DNA from: Zoogloeaceae bacterium
GTDB lineage: Bacteria; Pseudomonadota; Gammaproteobacteria; Burkholderiales; Rhodocyclaceae
Reading direction: 5' to 3'
Assembly (NCBI GenBank): GCA_024235595.1
Contig: JACKMC010000002.1
Coordinates: 1 to 64,000 of the forward strand
Length of the DNA: 64,000 nucleotides
Shown: in pieces, positions 6,478 through 14,105 of the stretch
Layout: each line of letters starts with the position of its first letter
Numbering within the stretch: the first letter of the stretch is position 1
Position numbers and translations under genes: made by a program
Notes under the pieces: model-generated
What the model saw: only the letters and a program-made list of their open reading frames with translations
Told to the model about the DNA's origin: nothing
Database searches by the model: none

Positions 6478-7803
6478 GTGGCTAACCAGGCGGCAAAAGT
6501 AGGCAGCACCGGCAAGTTCGGCGACCTGAAGAACAGGTTGCTGTTCCTGCTTGGCGCGCTGATCGTCTACCGCATCGGCGCACACATTCCGGTCCCTGGG
6601 ATTGATCCGGATCAGCTCGCGCAGCTGTTCCAGTCGCAACAGGGCGGCATCCTGGGGGTCTTCAACCTCTTCTCGGGTGGTGCGCTTTCGCGGTTCACGA
6701 TTTTCGCGTTGGGGATCATGCCGTACATCTCGGCGTCGATCATCATGCAGTTGATGACCGTGGCGAGCCCGCAACTCGAAGCTTTGAAAAAGGAAGGCGA
6801 GGCGGGTCGGCGAAAAATAACGCAGTACACCCGATACGGTACCGTGGCGCTGGCATTGTTCCAGGCCTTCGGTATTGCGGTGGCGCTCGAGAGCCAGGCC
6901 GGCCTCGTGCTGGACCCAGGCTTCATGTTCAGGCTCACGGCGGTGACCACCTTGGTCACGGGGACGATGTTCCTGATGTGGCTCGGAGAGCAGATCACCG
7001 AGCGCGGCGTCGGTAACGGCATTTCGATGATCATCTTCGCCGGCATCGCTGCGGGACTTCCCAATGCGATCGGCGGGTTGTTCGAGTTGGTTCGAACCGG
7101 TGCCATGCATCCGGTCACGGCCTTGTTCATCTGCGTTCTGGTTGTGCTCGTCACTGCGGCGGTGGTGTTCGTCGAACGTGGGCAGCGAAAGATTCTGGTG
7201 AACTATGCCAAGCGCCAGGTAGGCAACAAGGTCTATGGTGGGCAGGCGTCGCATCTGCCGTTGAAGCTGAATATGTCCGGTGTGATTCCGCCGATCTTTG
7301 CCTCGAGCATCATCCTCTTTCCCGCGACACTTGGGCAATGGTTCGGTGCATCCGCGGGCATGGGGTGGCTCAAGGACATCGCATCAACGCTGTCGCCGGG
7401 CCAGCCGGTATATGTGTTGGTCTATGCCGCGGCGATCGTGTTCTTCTGTTTTTTCTACACCGCGCTGGTATTCAACGCACGGGAAACGGCGGACAACCTG
7501 AAAAAGAGTGGCGCATTCGTGCCGGGCATTCGACCGGGTGACCAGACTGCGCGCTACATTGATCGGATCTTGATGCGGCTGACGATGGCAGGCGCGGTGT
7601 ACATCACGCTGGTTTGTCTGTTGCCCGAGTTTCTGATTTTGAAGTGGAACGTACCTTTCTATTTCGGTGGAACCTCTTTGCTGATCATTGTGGTCGTTAC
7701 CATGGACTTCATGTCCCAGGTGCAGGCTTATGTGATGTCTCATCAGTACGAAAGCTTGTTGAAGAAGGCGAACTTCAAGGGGGCGGGTCTGCCGCTGAGG
7801 TGA
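6478..7803 (+). CDS. secY: Preprotein translocase subunit SecY
   Basis: SecY (441 aa, E. coli 443) begins at GTG and contains ten hydrophobic segments. Family landmarks include RIGAHIPVPGIDP early, FNLFSGGALSRFTIFALGIMP (plug and TM2 region), VERGQRKILVNYAKRQVG in the cytosolic loop, and LKKSGAFVPGIRPG, which precedes the last membrane segments. It forms the membrane channel of the Sec translocon with SecE and SecG. It is the penultimate block of the spc operon, 4 nt from infA. Confidence 0.97.
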   Translation: MANQAAKVGSTGKFGDLKNRLLFLLGALIVYRIGAHIPVPGIDPDQLAQLFQSQQGGILGVFNLFSGGALSRFTIFALGIMPYISASIIMQLMTVASPQLEALKKEGEAGRRKITQYTRYGTVALALFQAFGIAVALESQAGLVLDPGFMFRLTAVTTLVTGTMFLMWLGEQITERGVGNGISMIIFAGIAAGLPNAIGGLFELVRTGAMHPVTALFICVLVVLVTAAVVFVERGQRKILVNYAKRQVGNKVYGGQASHLPLKLNMSGVIPPIFASSIILFPATLGQWFGASAGMGWLKDIASTLSPGQPVYVLVYAAAIVFFCFFYTALVFNARETADNLKKSGAFVPGIRPGDQTARYIDRILMRLTMAGAVYITLVCLLPEFLILKWNVPFYFGGTSLLIIVVVTMDFMSQVQAYVMSHQYESLLKKANFKGAGLPLR

Positions 7804-7807
7804 GCCG

Positions 7808-8025
7808 ATGTCGAAGGAAGACATGATCGAGATGCAGGGTGAAATAACCGAAACCCTGCCAAACGCAACCTTCAAGGTTCGCCTCGAGAATGGGCATATG
7901 GTACTTGGGCACATATCCGGAAAAATGCGGATGCACTACATCCGAATTCTTCCTGGAGACAAGGTCACGGTCCAGCTAACGCCCTACGACCTTACAAGAG
8001 GTCGGATCGTGTTCGGGCGAAGTAG
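7808..8025 (+). pseudogene. infA: Translation initiation factor IF-1, frameshifted near the 3' end as sequenced
   Basis: The protein begins MSKEDMIEMQGEITETLPNA and keeps the whole OB fold through TPYDLTRGRIVF. After codon 69 one base is missing, at about 8014-8015 (TTCGGGCGAAG). Adding one C would read VF-RAK-stop, with TAG at 8023-8025, and give exactly 72 residues, the IF-1 standard. As written, no stop occurs and the frame continues through the spacer into rpmJ, giving a 120-residue IF-1/L36 fusion. IF-1 is essential for initiation and binds the 30S A site. A sequence error is likelier than a real fusion because the repair is exact and the rpmJ ribosome-binding site is retained. Confidence 0.85.
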
Positions 8026-8056
8026 TGGTACCAAGTTCAGTTTTTGGAGCAAGGAA

Positions 8057-8170
8057 ATGAGAGTTCAAGCATCCGTTAAGCGGATCTGCCGCAACTGCAA
8101 AGTCATCCGCCGCAAGGGCGTGGTGCGTGTAATTTGTACCGACCCGCGCCACAAACAGCGGCAGGGTTGA
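8057..8170 (+). CDS. rpmJ: 50S ribosomal protein L36
   Basis: L36 (37 aa) begins MRVQASVKRICRNCKVIRRK. It retains the zinc ligands, CRNC at the start of the core and C...H in ICTDPRHKQRQG, so it is the zinc-binding C+ form. ATG at 8057 is served by GGAG (8046-8049). As sequenced, this frame is continuous with infA upstream because of the infA lesion; normal expression as a separate 37-residue protein is expected. Its TGA lies inside the -35 of the predicted alpha-operon promoter. Confidence 0.93.
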   Translation: MRVQASVKRICRNCKVIRRKGVVRVICTDPRHKQRQG

Positions 8171-8195
8171 TCGGGTAGCCGTAATCGGTTAATAT
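8167..8195 (+). promoter_or_regulatory. Candidate sigma70 promoter of the alpha operon
   Basis: TTGATC (8167-8172) and TAATAT (8190-8195) are spaced 17 nt apart in the 53-nt gap between rpmJ and rpsM. The -35 overlaps the rpmJ stop codon. Predicted initiation near 8202 leaves a leader of only about 22 nt. A short palindrome, GTTAA-TAT-TTAAC (8188-8200), covers the -10. The location matches E. coli P-alpha. Confidence 0.5.
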
Positions 8196-8223
8196 TTAAC
8201 GTTTAGCTTTCTGGGGTGATCGA

Positions 8224-8585
8224 ATGGCCCGCATTGCTGGGGTAAACATTCCCAACCATAAGCACACCGAAATTGCACTTACCGCGATTTTCGGTATCGG
8301 CCGTACCCGCGCTCAAAAGATTTGTGATGCTGCGGGTGTGTCTCGTTCGGTAAAGATCAAGGATCTGACCGATTCCGACATGGAGCGGCTGCGCGAACAG
8401 GTTGGCAAGTTTGTGGTGGAGGTGATCTTCGTCGTGAAGTGACGATGAGCATCAAGCGTCTGATGGATCTGGGTTGCTATCGTGGCGTGCGTCATCGCCG
8501 TGGTCTTCCCCTGCGCGGTCAGCGGACCCGCACGAATGCACGGACCCGCAAGGGGCCGCGCAAGGCGATCGCCGGCAAGAAGTGA
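8224..8585 (+). pseudogene. rpsM: 30S ribosomal protein S13, frameshifted as sequenced
   Basis: The first frame (8224-8442) encodes MARIAGVNIPNHKHTEIALT through REQVGKFVVE, then shifts into an unrelated tail and stops after 72 codons. The rest of S13 (REVTMSIKRLMDLGCYRGVR to RKGPRKAIAGKK) is intact in the next frame up to TGA at 8583-8585. Adding one G at about 8421-8422, so that GAGGTGAT becomes GAGGGTGAT, joins the halves into a 120-residue S13 of normal length. S13 is in the 30S head and contacts tRNA and L5. No slippery heptamer is present, so programmed frameshifting is unlikely; a sequence error or a very recent mutation is the best reading. Confidence 0.88.
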
Positions 8586-8597
8586 TAGGGAAAACGA

Positions 8598-8987
8598 ATG
8601 GTCAAGACTGCTGCTAAGGTTCGCAAGAAGGTCAAGAAGAACGTCGCCGAAGGCATCGTTCATGTTCACGCGAGCTTCAATAACACCATCATCACGATCA
8701 CCGACCGTCAGGGCAATGCCCTGTCGTGGGCGACCTCGGGTGGTGCGGGTTTCAAGGGTTCCCGCAAGAGCACCCCGTTCGCTGCCCAGGTGGCAGCCGA
8801 GGCTGCCGGCAAGGCCGCTCAGGAATGCGGTGTGAAGAATCTCGAGGTACGCATCAAGGGCCCGGGCCCTGGTCGCGAATCTGCGGTTCGTGCCCTCAAT
8901 GCGCTGGGCATGAAGATCACCAGCATTACCGATATTACGCCTATTCCGCACAACGGCTGCCGCCCGCCGAAAAAGCGTCGTATCTGA
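8598..8987 (+). CDS. rpsK: 30S ribosomal protein S11
   Basis: S11 (129 aa) has the characteristic GIVHVHASFNNTIITITDRQ and the C-terminal block ITDITPIPHNGCRPPKKRRI. It lies on the 30S platform and shapes the E-site mRNA path with S7. It starts 12 nt after the rpsM stop, and rpsD follows after 14 nt with AAGGAG. It is intact, unlike its upstream neighbour rpsM. Confidence 0.97.
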   Translation: MVKTAAKVRKKVKKNVAEGIVHVHASFNNTIITITDRQGNALSWATSGGAGFKGSRKSTPFAAQVAAEAAGKAAQECGVKNLEVRIKGPGPGRESAVRALNALGMKITSITDITPIPHNGCRPPKKRRI

Positions 8988-9001
8988 CAAGGAGTTGAGA
9001 A

Positions 9002-9631
9002 GTGGCTCGTAATCTTGATCCCAAGTGCCGTCAGTGTCGCCGCGAAGGGGAGAAGCTGTTCCTGAAAGGCGAGAAGTGCTTTACTGATAAGTGCTCGATC
9101 GAACGTCGCGCGTATGCGCCCGGTCAGCATGGCCAGAAGTCCGGCCAGCGTCTGTCCGGCTACGGAGTTCAGCTCCGTGAAAAACAGAAAATTCGTCGTC
9201 TTTACGGCATCCTCGAGCGTCAGTTCCGTAAGGTCTACGCGGAAGCCGACCGGCGCAAGGGCCAGACGGGTGAGAACCTGCTGCAGTTGCTCGAAGGCCG
9301 CCTCGATGCCGTTGCATATCGTATGGGCTTCGGGGTCAGTCGTGCCGAGGCGCGGCAGATCGTGCGGCACAACGGTGTATTGGTAAATGGTCAGCGCGTG
9401 AACATCCCCTCCTACACCCTGCGTCCTGGTGATGTGGTCGAGTTGGTCGAGCGCGTGCGTGGTCACTTGCGTGTCAAGGCCGCTCTCGAGGCAGCTGAGT
9501 CGCGTGGTTTCCCGGAATGGATCGAAGTGGATGCCAAGGCCGGCAAGGGTACCTTCAAGGCCTACCCGCAACGCGCGGAACTCCCCGCTACAATCAACGA
9601 AGGTCTGGTTGTGGAACTCTACTCGCGTTAA
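9002..9631 (+). CDS. rpsD: 30S ribosomal protein S4
   Basis: S4 (209 aa) starts at GTG. The N-terminus carries a cysteine cluster (CRQCRREG and CFTDKC), as in zinc-type S4 proteins, followed by KSGQRLSGYGVQLREKQKIR and an S4 RNA-binding domain at about residues 95-160 with GRLDAVAYRMGF. S4 nucleates assembly of the 16S 5' domain and in E. coli represses the alpha operon. rpoA follows after about 40 nt. Confidence 0.97.
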   Translation: MARNLDPKCRQCRREGEKLFLKGEKCFTDKCSIERRAYAPGQHGQKSGQRLSGYGVQLREKQKIRRLYGILERQFRKVYAEADRRKGQTGENLLQLLEGRLDAVAYRMGFGVSRAEARQIVRHNGVLVNGQRVNIPSYTLRPGDVVELVERVRGHLRVKAALEAAESRGFPEWIEVDAKAGKGTFKAYPQRAELPATINEGLVVELYSR

Positions 9632-9673
9632 TTCGCGAGACCACGAGTCGAACACCGATCCAAGGGAATGTCG

Positions 9674-10654
9674 ATGCAAAGCAATGCTCTGCTGAAGCCC
9701 CGTATTATCGACGTGCAGAATGTCTCCCCGGTTCACGCCAAGGTGACCATGGAGCCGTTTGAGCGGGGTTTTGGACACACGCTCGGGAATGCGCTTCGTC
9801 GCATTCTTCTGTCCTCGCTACCGGGTTACGCTCCGACCGAAGTATCGATCGAAGGCGTGCTACATGAATATTCGACCCTCGACGGCGTGCGGGAAGATAT
9901 TGTCGACCTGCTGCTGAACCTCAAGGGCGTGGTGCTCAAGCTTCACAGCCGTACCGAAGCAACCCTGCAGCTCTCGAAGAGCGGTGAGGGTATTGTGACG
10001 GCGGCCGATATCGAGGTAACCCACGACGTCGAGATCATCAATCCCGATCACGTCATCGCCCACCTGGCGCCTGGTGGCAAGCTGGATATGCAGATCAAGG
10101 TCGAACAGGGCCGCGGCTATGTGCCGGGCAACGTTCGCACGCCGGTCGGTGAGGGCAAGGCGATCGGTCATATCGTGCTGGATGCGTCGTTCAGTCCGGT
10201 TCGCCGCGTGAGCTACCAGGTTGAAAGCGCACGTGTCGAGCAGCGGACCGATCTCGATCGTCTGGTGTTCGATATCGAGACCAACGGGTCGGCCGATCCA
10301 GAAGAGGCGATTCGCTATGCGGCTCGTGTGCTGATGGACCAGCTGTCGGTGTTTGCCGAACTCGAAGGCACGCCTGCGGCGATCGAGCAACCGAAGGCGC
10401 CCGCAATCGATCCGATCCTGCTGCGCCCGGTCGATGATCTTGAACTGACGGTGCGCTCCGCGAACTGCCTCAAGGCCGAGAACATCTACTACATCGGCGA
10501 CCTCATTCAGCGTACCGAAACCGAACTGCTGAAGACCCCGAACCTGGGTCGCAAGTCGCTCAACGAGATCAAGGAAGTGCTGGCGTCCCGTGGTTTGACG
10601 CTCGGTATGAAACTGGAAAACTGGCCGCCTGCCGGGCTCGAGAAGCTGGGCTGA
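9674..10654 (+). CDS. rpoA: DNA-directed RNA polymerase subunit alpha
   Basis: Alpha (326 aa) begins MQSNALLKPRIIDVQNVSPV. ATG at 9674 is preferred to the in-frame ATG at 9668: AAGGGA (9662-9667) abuts the earlier one but is correctly spaced from 9674, and the N-terminus then matches the family. The N-terminal dimerisation domain has GFGHTLGNALRRILLSSLPG. The C-terminal domain (about residues 245-320) has LRPVDDLELTVRSANCLKAE and NLGRKSLNEIKEVLASRGL, which bind UP elements and activators. It is the fourth gene of the alpha operon. Confidence 0.97.
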   Translation: MQSNALLKPRIIDVQNVSPVHAKVTMEPFERGFGHTLGNALRRILLSSLPGYAPTEVSIEGVLHEYSTLDGVREDIVDLLLNLKGVVLKLHSRTEATLQLSKSGEGIVTAADIEVTHDVEIINPDHVIAHLAPGGKLDMQIKVEQGRGYVPGNVRTPVGEGKAIGHIVLDASFSPVRRVSYQVESARVEQRTDLDRLVFDIETNGSADPEEAIRYAARVLMDQLSVFAELEGTPAAIEQPKAPAIDPILLRPVDDLELTVRSANCLKAENIYYIGDLIQRTETELLKTPNLGRKSLNEIKEVLASRGLTLGMKLENWPPAGLEKLG

Positions 10655-10684
10655 TTCGGCGGATAGACGAATAAAGGAACGAAC

Positions 10685-11080
10685 ATGCGTCACCGTCACG
10701 GTCTTCGCAAACTTAACCGCACCAGCGCACATCGTCAGGCGATGCTGCGCAACATGACGAACTCCCTGCTCAAGCACGAAGTCATCAAGACGACGCTGCC
10801 AAAGGCAAAGGAGCTTCGCAGGGTGGTTGAACCGATCATCACGCTCGGCAAGAAGCCCAGCCTTTCCAACCGCCGTCTTGCCTTCAATCGGCTGCGTGAC
10901 CGCGACATGGTCGTCAAGCTTTTCGACGAGCTTGGCCCGCGCTTCGCGAGCCGCAACGGCGGCTATCTGCGGATCCTCAAGTTCGGCTTCCGTCAGGGCG
11001 ACAATGCCCCGATGGCACTGATCGAATTGCTTGACCGCCCCGAGGGTGGCGAGATCGTCGAAGCGGGCGACGCCGAGTAA
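10685..11080 (+). CDS. rplQ: 50S ribosomal protein L17
   Basis: L17 (131 aa) starts MRHRHGLRKLNRTSAHRQAM, the family signature, and ends with an acidic tail (EGGEIVEAGDAE). It binds 23S rRNA at the base of the exit tunnel. It is the last gene of the alpha operon, 30 nt after rpoA with AAAGGAACG ahead of its ATG. A strong terminator hairpin begins 19 nt past its stop. Confidence 0.97.
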   Translation: MRHRHGLRKLNRTSAHRQAMLRNMTNSLLKHEVIKTTLPKAKELRRVVEPIITLGKKPSLSNRRLAFNRLRDRDMVVKLFDELGPRFASRNGGYLRILKFGFRQGDNAPMALIELLDRPEGGEIVEAGDAE

Positions 11081-11099
11081 GCGGTTCCAGAACCGACTC

Positions 11100-11128
11100 A
11101 AAAGGCCGAAGCGATGCTTCGGCCTTTT
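11100..11128. terminator. Bidirectional rho-independent terminator
   Basis: A perfect 13-bp stem, AAAAGGCCGAAGC (11100-11112) with its complement (11116-11128) and a GAT loop, ends in TTTT on the plus strand and equally in TTTT on the minus strand. It lies between convergent rplQ and hslR, so it can end the alpha operon and the regB-regA-hslR transcript. Confidence 0.9.
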
Positions 11129-11177
11129 CTATTCCCGCTGCCGAGCCTCGGGCCGTGACCGGCAGGCTGATCGCGCC

Positions 11178-11567
11178 TCAGCTCGCACGGAGTCGTTGGA
11201 TCTGCCGCCTATCCTGCTTCGTCGGGCGGCCACGTCGCCCGCTTGCCGGCTCGGGCGCGACACTGCGAGCTTCGTTCAGAGCGGCACGGGCAGCGACACT
11301 TTCTTCGCTCTCGCTGTAGAGGCGCTGCGCGCTCACCGCCGGGCCGCGGTTCGGCGCGATCGCGACAACGGTGAGGCGGAATGGCTCCCTTCCCCTGGTG
11401 AAACTGATTTCATCACCAGCGCCGACTTCTCGCGCCCGCTTCGCCCGTACCCCATTCACGCTCACCTTTCCGGCATCGATGCTTTCGCTGGCGAGGCTTC
11501 GCGTCTTGAAGAATCTGGCGACCCAAAGCCACTTGTCGAGTCGCATCCGGTCGCTTGACTCGGCCAT
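11178..11567 (-). CDS. hslR: Hsp15-like S4-domain RNA-binding protein
   Basis: This 129-residue basic protein has an S4 RNA-binding domain at residues 8-70 (MRLDKWLWVARFFKTRSLAS, then INAGKV-like IDAGKVSVNGVRAK) and a basic tail rich in Arg. Hsp15 binds free 50S subunits carrying nascent chains and recycles stalled complexes after heat shock. The tail GRRGRPTKQDRRQIQRLR is typical. It starts one base after the regA stop, so it is probably the third gene of the minus-strand operon regB-regA-hslR. Confidence 0.88.
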   Translation of the reverse strand: MAESSDRMRLDKWLWVARFFKTRSLASESIDAGKVSVNGVRAKRAREVGAGDEISFTRGREPFRLTVVAIAPNRGPAVSAQRLYSESEESVAARAALNEARSVAPEPASGRRGRPTKQDRRQIQRLRAS

Positions 11568-11568
11568 G

Positions 11569-12108
11569 TCACTCCTTTACCGGGCGTTTCTGCAACTTGC
11601 GCTGGAGCGTCCGGCGATGCATCTTCAGGGCGCGTGCGGTTGAGGAAATATTGCCCTGGTGTTCGGCGAGGACGCGTTGAATGTGTTCCCACTCGAGCCT
11701 CTCGACGCTCATGGGTTGGTCGGGTACGCGTGTCACCGGGCTTGCGGAGCGCTCATCGAGCGCCTGGAGAATGCTGTCGACATCGGCAGGTTTTGCCAGA
11801 TAGTTATGTGCCCCCAATTTCACTGCATCCACGGCGGTCGCAATGCTTGCGTACCCGGTGAGAACGAGAATCCTGCAGCCGGGATTTGCCGCAAGGAGAG
11901 GTTCTATGAGGGCAAGCCCCGACTCGCCGCCGAGATTGAGGTCGAGGACCACCGCTTCGGGCGACTTGAGCTTGTTCAGGCGGAGTGCTTCGTCAGTGGT
12001 GGCCGCACTGTGGACCTCCATCTCGCGGTGGGCAAGCGCGCGGCTGAGAACCCGGTTGAAGACCGGGTCGTCATCGATTACCAGGATTTGCTTGTGCCGC
12101 TCAATCAT
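11569..12108 (-). CDS. regA: RegA/PrrA/RoxR-type redox response regulator
   Basis: This 179-residue response regulator has an N-terminal receiver domain (ILVIDDDP acidic pocket, phosphoacceptor Asp56 in VVLDLNLGGESG, Lys in YLAKPA). A short linker leads to a Fis-type helix-turn-helix at the C-terminus (RVLAEHQGNISSTARALKMH, then RRTLQRKLQKR). The lengths and the very conserved helix-turn-helix match RegA/PrrA/ActR. An upstream extension to 12279 in the same frame is rejected because MIERHKQILVIDDD is the family start and overlaps the regB stop by 8 nt. RegA controls energy metabolism (respiration, carbon and nitrogen fixation) in response to redox state. Confidence 0.9.
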   Translation of the reverse strand: MIERHKQILVIDDDPVFNRVLSRALAHREMEVHSAATTDEALRLNKLKSPEAVVLDLNLGGESGLALIEPLLAANPGCRILVLTGYASIATAVDAVKLGAHNYLAKPADVDSILQALDERSASPVTRVPDQPMSVERLEWEHIQRVLAEHQGNISSTARALKMHRRTLQRKLQKRPVKE

Positions 12109-13477
12109 CGGGCTGGGGGGCGGTAAGGGGCAGGGTGACGGAGACCATTGTGCCTCGTGGCGACAGAGGTGAAAATTCAAGCTGGCCGTGGAGCCGTTCG
12201 ATGCTCGCGCGCGCCAGGATGAGGCCGATACCAAGGCCGGCGGGGGGAGATTCTGCGCTGTGGGCGGGGTTGCCGTCAAAGCCGACCCCCTGGTCGGTGA
12301 TCCGGATACGAAGGATCCCCGCGCCCATCAGGTCGGCGTCGATGCGCACGGGTTCCTTAGAGGCGTCTGCTGCGTTATTGATCAGGTTGATCAGCGCATG
12401 CTCGATGTTCTGGTCGAAAGCGGCGGGCAATGCAGCGAGTTCGGGCGTAGCGGTAATGCGCACGGACGCCTCGGGCCGCAGTACCTGCCACCGTGAGCAT
12501 AATCTGGTGAGCCATGTACTGATCGACTCGCGAGGGCTGTCCGCGGCTCGCGGCAGACCCGCCTGCCGGGTGAGTCCGGTCAGAATCGTCTTGCAGCTTT
12601 CGACCTGGCTCCGCATGAGTTCGAGATCCTCCCTGGTTTCGAGAGTAAGTTGCCGGTTGCGTAGCTGTTCGCCGAGCAGGACAGCAAGCGTGCCGAGCGG
12701 CGTGCCGAGCTCGTGTGCGGCGCCTGCGGCGAGGCTGCCAAGCGCAACGATTCGCTCGTCCCGCAGGGCGCGTTCGCGCGCTTGCGCGAGGGCACGGTCG
12801 CGATCGCGGATGGTCGCGGTCATGCGCAGGATATAGAAGGTGATGAGTGCGGCAGAGGCGCTGAAGGTAAGCCACATGCCCGTGAGATGCCAGTCGACCG
12901 CGAGCGCGGAATCGTAGACGTCGAGCGGACGGTGGTACTCCCAAAGCAGGGTGTAGGCGACCACTGCGCTTGCTGCAAGTACCCAGGCGTGCAGCGAGGG
13001 GAGTACCGCCGCGCCGATCGCCACGAGGGGTAGCAGAATCGAAATCACCGGGTTCGTTGCGCCGCCGGTGTAGTAGAGAAAGGCACTCCAGGCGGCCATG
13101 TCGAGGCTAAGATGTGCCCATGCCTCGAGCGGCGCAATCGATTCGCGGGCCTGGCTGCTGGGCAAGCCGATCGCCAGCAGTGCCGCGAGGGTGCCCACCA
13201 CCGCGAGCAGCGGGGTCACCGGCAGTGGAATCGCGAGGAGCAGCGGAACCAGTACGAGCAGCGACAACATCGTGACAATCGAGAGCAGTCGCAGCGTCTG
13301 CAGCCTGTTGCGGGTGCGGTCGCTAAGCTCGGGGATGAGTGTCGGTCGGATCTGTGATGCGGTCACGATGGCGTAGGTGGGGGGCACGCCGTCATTATGG
13401 TTGAGTCGGTGTTGCTGCGGCGGAACCGGAACGGGCATGGTCTGCGACATAATGCCGCATCGCTGCCCCGCCTTCAA
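12101..13477 (-). CDS. regB: RegB/PrrB/RoxS-type redox sensor histidine kinase
   Basis: The protein is 458 aa from the first ATG; starts at 13450 or 13438 are also possible. About six hydrophobic segments span residues 60-220. The quinone-sensing motif region reads GGATNP at 138-143 (family GGxxNPF). The H-box is AAGAAHELGTPLGTL with His255, the exact RegB form. A cysteine at 295 (QVESCKTIL) matches the redox-active Cys of RegB. An ATP-binding domain with N-box NLINNAADA and G-boxes follows. It should phosphorylate RegA, whose gene overlaps its stop. The copper-chaperone gene diverges 43 nt upstream. Confidence 0.9.
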   Translation of the reverse strand: MKAGQRCGIMSQTMPVPVPPQQHRLNHNDGVPPTYAIVTASQIRPTLIPELSDRTRNRLQTLRLLSIVTMLSLLVLVPLLLAIPLPVTPLLAVVGTLAALLAIGLPSSQARESIAPLEAWAHLSLDMAAWSAFLYYTGGATNPVISILLPLVAIGAAVLPSLHAWVLAASAVVAYTLLWEYHRPLDVYDSALAVDWHLTGMWLTFSASAALITFYILRMTATIRDRDRALAQARERALRDERIVALGSLAAGAAHELGTPLGTLAVLLGEQLRNRQLTLETREDLELMRSQVESCKTILTGLTRQAGLPRAADSPRESISTWLTRLCSRWQVLRPEASVRITATPELAALPAAFDQNIEHALINLINNAADASKEPVRIDADLMGAGILRIRITDQGVGFDGNPAHSAESPPAGLGIGLILARASIERLHGQLEFSPLSPRGTMVSVTLPLTAPQPDD

Positions 13478-13520
13478 AAGTTAGTATCCTTTTCTATTTT
13501 TTGCGGATGGGGAAAAGGAA

Positions 13521-14015
13521 ATGTTGGTACGGAAGAGTGTGATCGCGGCGCTTGCCGTGGCGACGTTCGGCGTCGCGTCGGCTGCGGACCTGATGGTCAC
13601 GGACCCTTGGGTGCGCGGCACGGTGCCGGCACAGAAAGCAACCGGTGCCTTCATGTCCCTGTCGAGCAAGCAGGGCGTGCGGATCATTGCTGCATCGAGT
13701 CCTGCAGCCGGAGCCACCGAGATCCACTCGATGGTCATGGAGGATGGCGTCATGAAGATGCGACCGCTGTCCTTTCTGGAGGTGCCTGCCGGCGTCAAGG
13801 TGGATCTCAAGCCAGGGGGCTACCACATCATGCTTATGCAGCTCAAGGCACCTCTTGTGGAGGGCAACATGGTACCCATTACGCTGATCGTGGAAGGTCC
13901 CGACAAGCAGGTCGAGGAGGTGCCGCTGGAGGTCCCCGCTCGCGCACTCGCCTCCGGAGGCGGCGCGATGGGGCAGGGCGGAATGAAGCACGACCCCATG
14001 AAGATGCCTCATTGA
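13521..14015 (+). CDS. Periplasmic PCu(A)C-type copper chaperone
   Basis: This 164-residue protein has a cleavable signal peptide (MLVRKSVIAALAVATFGVAS, AA site near 21-22) and a single PCu(A)C domain. The copper ligands fit H-x10-M-x21-H-x-M exactly: His69, Met80, His102, Met104. The last 20 residues are Met/His-rich (MGQGGMKHDPMKMPH), a likely extra copper site. Such proteins deliver Cu(I) to the CuA site of cytochrome c oxidase, usually with a Sco protein. It is transcribed away from regB, a redox sensor that controls terminal oxidases in other bacteria. Confidence 0.88.
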   Translation: MLVRKSVIAALAVATFGVASAADLMVTDPWVRGTVPAQKATGAFMSLSSKQGVRIIAASSPAAGATEIHSMVMEDGVMKMRPLSFLEVPAGVKVDLKPGGYHIMLMQLKAPLVEGNMVPITLIVEGPDKQVEEVPLEVPARALASGGGAMGQGGMKHDPMKMPH

Positions 14016-14105
14016 GCGTGTGCGCGGGATCGCCATTCCTGCCTGTTTCCGGCGAGCTCCGAGGTATCATCGCCGGGACCTCGAATTTTGGCAGGGAGCG
14101 TTTCA

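Noticed and set aside
8413..8445. Programmed -1 frameshifting in rpsM (and in infA)
   Set aside because: Neither site has an X-XXY-YYZ heptamer or a downstream structure, and no family precedent is known; sequence error fits better.
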